Shown here: piece by piece, positions 6,162-8,218 of the stretch
Layout: every line of letters starts with the position of its first letter
How positions within the stretch are numbered: the first letter of the stretch is position 1
Assembly: GCA_903869975.1 (NCBI GenBank)
Contig: CAIQBF010000066.1
Location: 1-8,218 of the forward strand
Origin: an uncultured bacterium
GTDB taxonomy: Bacteria; Patescibacteriota; Minisyncoccia; Phycocordibacterales; UBA9973
DNA length: 8,218 nucleotides
Direction: 5' to 3'
Translations under genes and position numbers: made by a program
The notes under the pieces: model-generated
Databases searched by the model: none
Told to the model about the DNA's origin: nothing
What the model saw: only the letters and a program-made list of their open reading frames with translations

Positions 6162-6968
6162 ATGGCAACAAAAATTGATGAGAAATTAGTGGAGAAACTC
6201 AAGCGTACCGGCCTGACCCCTAGCGAATCCAAGGTCTACGCCACTGTTCTTGCCTCTCACGGAGCGTATCCTTCCACCATCGCCGACACGACAGGTATCA
6301 ACCGAAGTAGTGTCTACAAAACACTTACGACACTTGAAATCCGCGGGCTTGTTAGTGTTATCGAAAAAGGAAAAAAACTCTACTACCAAGCAGAGAAACC
6401 ACAAAAGCTGCTCCGTGCAACTGAGTACCAGCGGGAAATAGCCGACGAGGCATACGCACGAGCAAAGGAAATCCTGCCGGAACTCGACAGCATGTTTCAA
6501 GGCGGAAACAATAAGCCAAATGTTGCCTTTTATGAAGGATACGATCGTGTAGTAGAGGCCTATATGACGCACGTGGATGTAAAGAAGCGGTACGATATGC
6601 GCTGCTTCGCAAGTACTATTGATCTCAAGTCCTTTCTCGGATACAAAAAATTTAGAAAATACATAAAGACAAAAGAACGCATCGGCATCCCCGTCCGAAT
6701 GGTTGCTCCACAAGGAGAATACACAACAAAATTCCCCAAAGAAATGTTTAACGGGATCAAAAAGTCCATTTGGCCAGACATTCGAACAGTTTCAAAAGAA
6801 CTGTTCACCTTTCCGGCAGAAATTACACTCTACGACAACACCAAGGTTTCCATTGTAAAATTTGAAAAAGAAAACCCGGTAGCGGTCATTATTACCGACC
6901 AAACGATCTACGATATGATGGGCATGCTGTTCGAGCTCATCTGGAAACACGCAAAACCGCTCACATAA
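6162..6968 (+). CDS. TrmB-family transcriptional regulator
   Basis: A 268-residue cytoplasmic DNA-binding protein. An N-terminal winged helix-turn-helix occupies about residues 8-78: LTPSESKVYATVL (18-30), the helix-turn-helix at about 36-62 with recognition helix RSSVYKTLTTLEIRGL (48-63), and a basic wing ending KKLYYQ (71-76). A helical stretch (about 80-112) resembles the dimerising linker of TrmB proteins, and an alpha/beta effector region (about 119-266) follows. TrmB-type regulators often respond to sugars, but CPR members are many and mostly uncharacterised, so the ligand is unknown. The frame is open back to an upstream ATG at 5991. I place the start at 6162 because the upstream 57 codons are A/T-rich, encode no family sequence and contain the predicted promoter. 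It lies 73 bases upstream of the DoxX-YhhQ pair and could act on it, on itself or on the divergent gene. Confidence 0.85.
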   Translation: MATKIDEKLVEKLKRTGLTPSESKVYATVLASHGAYPSTIADTTGINRSSVYKTLTTLEIRGLVSVIEKGKKLYYQAEKPQKLLRATEYQREIADEAYARAKEILPELDSMFQGGNNKPNVAFYEGYDRVVEAYMTHVDVKKRYDMRCFASTIDLKSFLGYKKFRKYIKTKERIGIPVRMVAPQGEYTTKFPKEMFNGIKKSIWPDIRTVSKELFTFPAEITLYDNTKVSIVKFEKENPVAVIITDQTIYDMMGMLFELIWKHAKPLT

Positions 6969-6992
6969 GTATCTGTGGATCCAATACGGTAA

Positions 6993-7005
6993 ATCGTGCT
7001 ACGAT
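6993..7005 (+). promoter_or_regulatory. weak extended -10 promoter overlapping an inverted repeat
   Basis: TGC followed by TACGAT (7000-7005) is a moderate extended -10 element, and no good -35 is seen. It would start transcription near 7012, about 30 bases before the DoxX ATG. The same bases form a perfect inverted repeat, ATCGT-GCT-ACGAT (6993-7005), so a repressor site or small hairpin over the -10 is conceivable. Confidence 0.35.
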
Positions 7006-7027
7006 AGCTGCATTATCAGTATGTAGT

Positions 7028-7032
7028 AGGTG
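7028..7032 (+). promoter_or_regulatory. Shine-Dalgarno-like site of the DoxX gene
   Basis: AGGTG lies nine bases before the ATG at 7042 and matches part of the anti-Shine-Dalgarno complement. It is the only clear ribosome-binding site in front of a gene in this window, and it supports 7042 as the start. Confidence 0.55.
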
Positions 7033-7041
7033 TAACCGTAT

Positions 7042-7470
7042 ATGGAAAATCTTATAAAAAAGTGTTCGGGTAATTATGTTAATTCAGGTCTTCTAGTGCT
7101 TCGTATCGGAGTAGGTGCTATTTTTATATTCGCTGGCTGGATGAAAGTCTCAGACCTTCAGGCGACCGTTGGCATGTTTGCTGGAATGGGCTTCAGTGCA
7201 TTCTGGGCATACGTTGCAAGCTTTGCTGAACTTATAGGCGGCATCGCCGTGCTTCTCGGTGTCTTTACTCGCATCGGAGCATTCTTGCTCATGATTACGA
7301 TGGCTGTTGCTGTCTACAAAGTGCGCATGGATATGATGATGATCATGACTCCCCTCTCAATGTTCTTCTCAGCACTCGCACTTACTTTGAGTGGCAGTGG
7401 TAAATACGCACTCATGCACAAGTTTTATGGATGCACGGCTGACTGCGGAACCTGCAAGGTAACAAGCTAA
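7042..7470 (+). CDS. DoxX-family membrane protein with cysteine-rich C-terminal tail
   Basis: A 142-residue inner-membrane protein of usual DoxX length. Four helices are predicted at about 16-33, 53-74, 77-93 and 100-118. The family pattern is clear: LRIGVGAIFIFAGWMKV (20-36) and AELIGGIAVLLGVFTRIGA (62-80). DoxX-type proteins are tied in different bacteria to thiosulfate or quinone chemistry and to redox balance; the role here is not known. Two features stand out: a methionine-rich loop before the last helix (RMDMMMIM, 95-102), and a tail with C131, C135 and C138 in CTADCGTC, which could bind metal or act as a thiol site. C8 is the only other cysteine. Its stop overlaps the start of the next gene by one base (TAATG), so the two are likely co-transcribed and translationally coupled. 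Confidence 0.9.
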   Translation: MENLIKKCSGNYVNSGLLVLRIGVGAIFIFAGWMKVSDLQATVGMFAGMGFSAFWAYVASFAELIGGIAVLLGVFTRIGAFLLMITMAVAVYKVRMDMMMIMTPLSMFFSALALTLSGSGKYALMHKFYGCTADCGTCKVTS

Positions 7471-8159
7471 TGGAGTACTCTCCCTCGATGCAAAAAAATT
7501 ATCGGTTTCTGGGTATTATTAGCGTAATATTCGTATCAGTACTGCTCATATCAAATATAGCCTCGACCAAGATTGTAGACCTCAAGTGGTTTGCTTTTGA
7601 CGCGGGAACACTCCTCTTCCCTCTAACGTATATCTTCTCGGATATCTTAACGGAGGTGTACGGATACAGACGTTCCCGCCAAGTCATCTGGCTTGGGCTC
7701 TCTATGGCGCTCCTTATGTCGATCGTATTCATCGTCGTGGGTAAGCTTCCTCCTGCTGCCGACTGGAACAACCAGGCCGCCTATGATGCAATCCTCGGGC
7801 TCACGCCACGTATCGTGATCGCAAGCTTGATCGCATTCTTCGCAGGAGAATTCTCAAATTCATACATTCTTGCCAAAATGAAACTCTGGACAAAAGGTAA
7901 GATGCTATGGACGCGCACGATCGGTTCAACAATCGTCGGGCAGTTATTTGATAGCTGTATCTTTATTGTTATTGCTTTTTACGGAGTACTCCCGAATTCG
8001 CTACTCGTAACAATTATTATCTCGAACTACGCGTTCAAAACGCTCGTTGAGATCGCATTCACTCCGGCAACCTATGCCGTCATTCGCTTCCTTAAGAAAA
8101 AAGAAAGCGAAGACTACTACGATACGAATACAAACTTCAACCCGTTCGCAACGAAGTAA
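7470..8159 (+). CDS. yhhQ: YhhQ-type queuosine precursor transporter
   Basis: A 229-residue inner-membrane protein of the VUT/YhhQ (DUF165) family, which imports queuosine precursors such as 7-cyano-7-deazaguanine or 7-aminomethyl-7-deazaguanine for modification of tRNA wobble guanine. Diagnostic segments are LISNIASTKIV (26-36), FSDILTEVYGYRRSRQVIWLG (56-76) and the intramembrane AGEFSNSYILAKMK (125-138). About six helices are predicted. The length is normal for the family. The ATG at 7470 overlaps the preceding stop codon; an in-frame ATG at 7488 (MQKNYRF) is an equally acceptable start and would remove six residues before the conserved part. For an organism with a reduced genome, a precursor importer suggests salvage rather than synthesis. 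No queuosine-synthesis or tRNA-guanine transglycosylase gene is in this window, so the exact substrate is not settled. Confidence 0.92.
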   Translation: MEYSPSMQKNYRFLGIISVIFVSVLLISNIASTKIVDLKWFAFDAGTLLFPLTYIFSDILTEVYGYRRSRQVIWLGLSMALLMSIVFIVVGKLPPAADWNNQAAYDAILGLTPRIVIASLIAFFAGEFSNSYILAKMKLWTKGKMLWTRTIGSTIVGQLFDSCIFIVIAFYGVLPNSLLVTIIISNYAFKTLVEIAFTPATYAVIRFLKKKESEDYYDTNTNFNPFATK

Positions 8160-8171
8160 GGGTTCCCGCAG

Positions 8172-8195
8172 CGTGCAAAAATAAAACACGTTTTT
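8172..8195 (+). terminator. weak candidate terminator after the DoxX-YhhQ pair
   Basis: CGTG (8172-8175) and CACG (8187-8190) can pair across an A-rich 11-base loop and are followed directly by TTTTT (8191-8195). The stem is only four pairs, so efficiency is doubtful. A second small hairpin, GCAG/CTGC (8201-8214), lies just beyond, at the window edge. Confidence 0.35.
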
Positions 8196-8218
8196 CCAAG
8201 GCAGCGAAGACTGCGCAG

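Noticed and set aside
6186..6713. 175-codon minus-strand frame opposite the TrmB-like gene
   Set aside because: Antisense to a clear family member, Cys/Val/Phe-rich with no domain; a codon-bias shadow.
8140..8218. Possible 3' end of a minus-strand gene entering from the right edge
   Set aside because: One frame is open from the edge to a TGA near 8141, but about 25 codons of unremarkable sequence are not enough, and it would overlap the transporter's end.

Overview
The window looks like part of a bacterial genome from the Candidate Phyla Radiation (Patescibacteria, most likely a Parcubacteria-type lineage). This is inferred from three things: the large secreted protein ends in a peptidoglycan-binding domain of the kind common in that group (YFGPKLKTAVIAYQ context), the TrmB-like regulator has the same flavour, and ribosome-binding sites are sparse. 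Stop codons TAA, TAG and TGA are all used and no gene carries an in-frame TGA, so the standard bacterial code fits. No mobile element, CRISPR array, rRNA or tRNA gene was seen.

Layout. Positions 1-296 hold no convincing gene, but include a hairpin and a promoter. A 906-residue secreted protein follows (297-3017), with a GLUG-type beta-helix, fibronectin/Ig-like repeats and a C-terminal peptidoglycan-binding domain. Next is a 321-residue polytopic membrane protein (3087-4052) that reads as two DoxX-like four-helix modules in tandem, behind a near-consensus promoter that would give a leaderless mRNA. Directly abutting its stop codon is a broken DUF1905 gene (4053-4215) that has lost its middle and shifted frame. 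A compact SulP anion transporter without a STAS domain follows (4225-5457). Its likely promoter lies in the 3' end of the DUF1905 remnant.

On the minus strand is an unrecognised 173-residue protein (5510-6031) with a clear intrinsic terminator at its stop codon, convergent with SulP and divergent from a TrmB-like regulator (start placed at 6162, end 6968). The window closes with a tightly coupled pair: a small DoxX-family membrane protein (7042-7470) and a YhhQ-type queuosine precursor transporter (7470-8159), overlapping by one base.

Functionally this is a cell-envelope and transport neighbourhood: one secreted wall-associated protein, two DoxX-type membrane proteins, an anion transporter, a queuosine-precursor importer and one transcription factor. 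No single pathway links them. The points most worth a second look are the leaderless promoters, the decayed DUF1905 gene with a plausible microhomology deletion, the tandem DoxX architecture with a predicted mature N-terminal histidine, and the orphan 173-residue protein. I did not find a coherent new multi-gene system.
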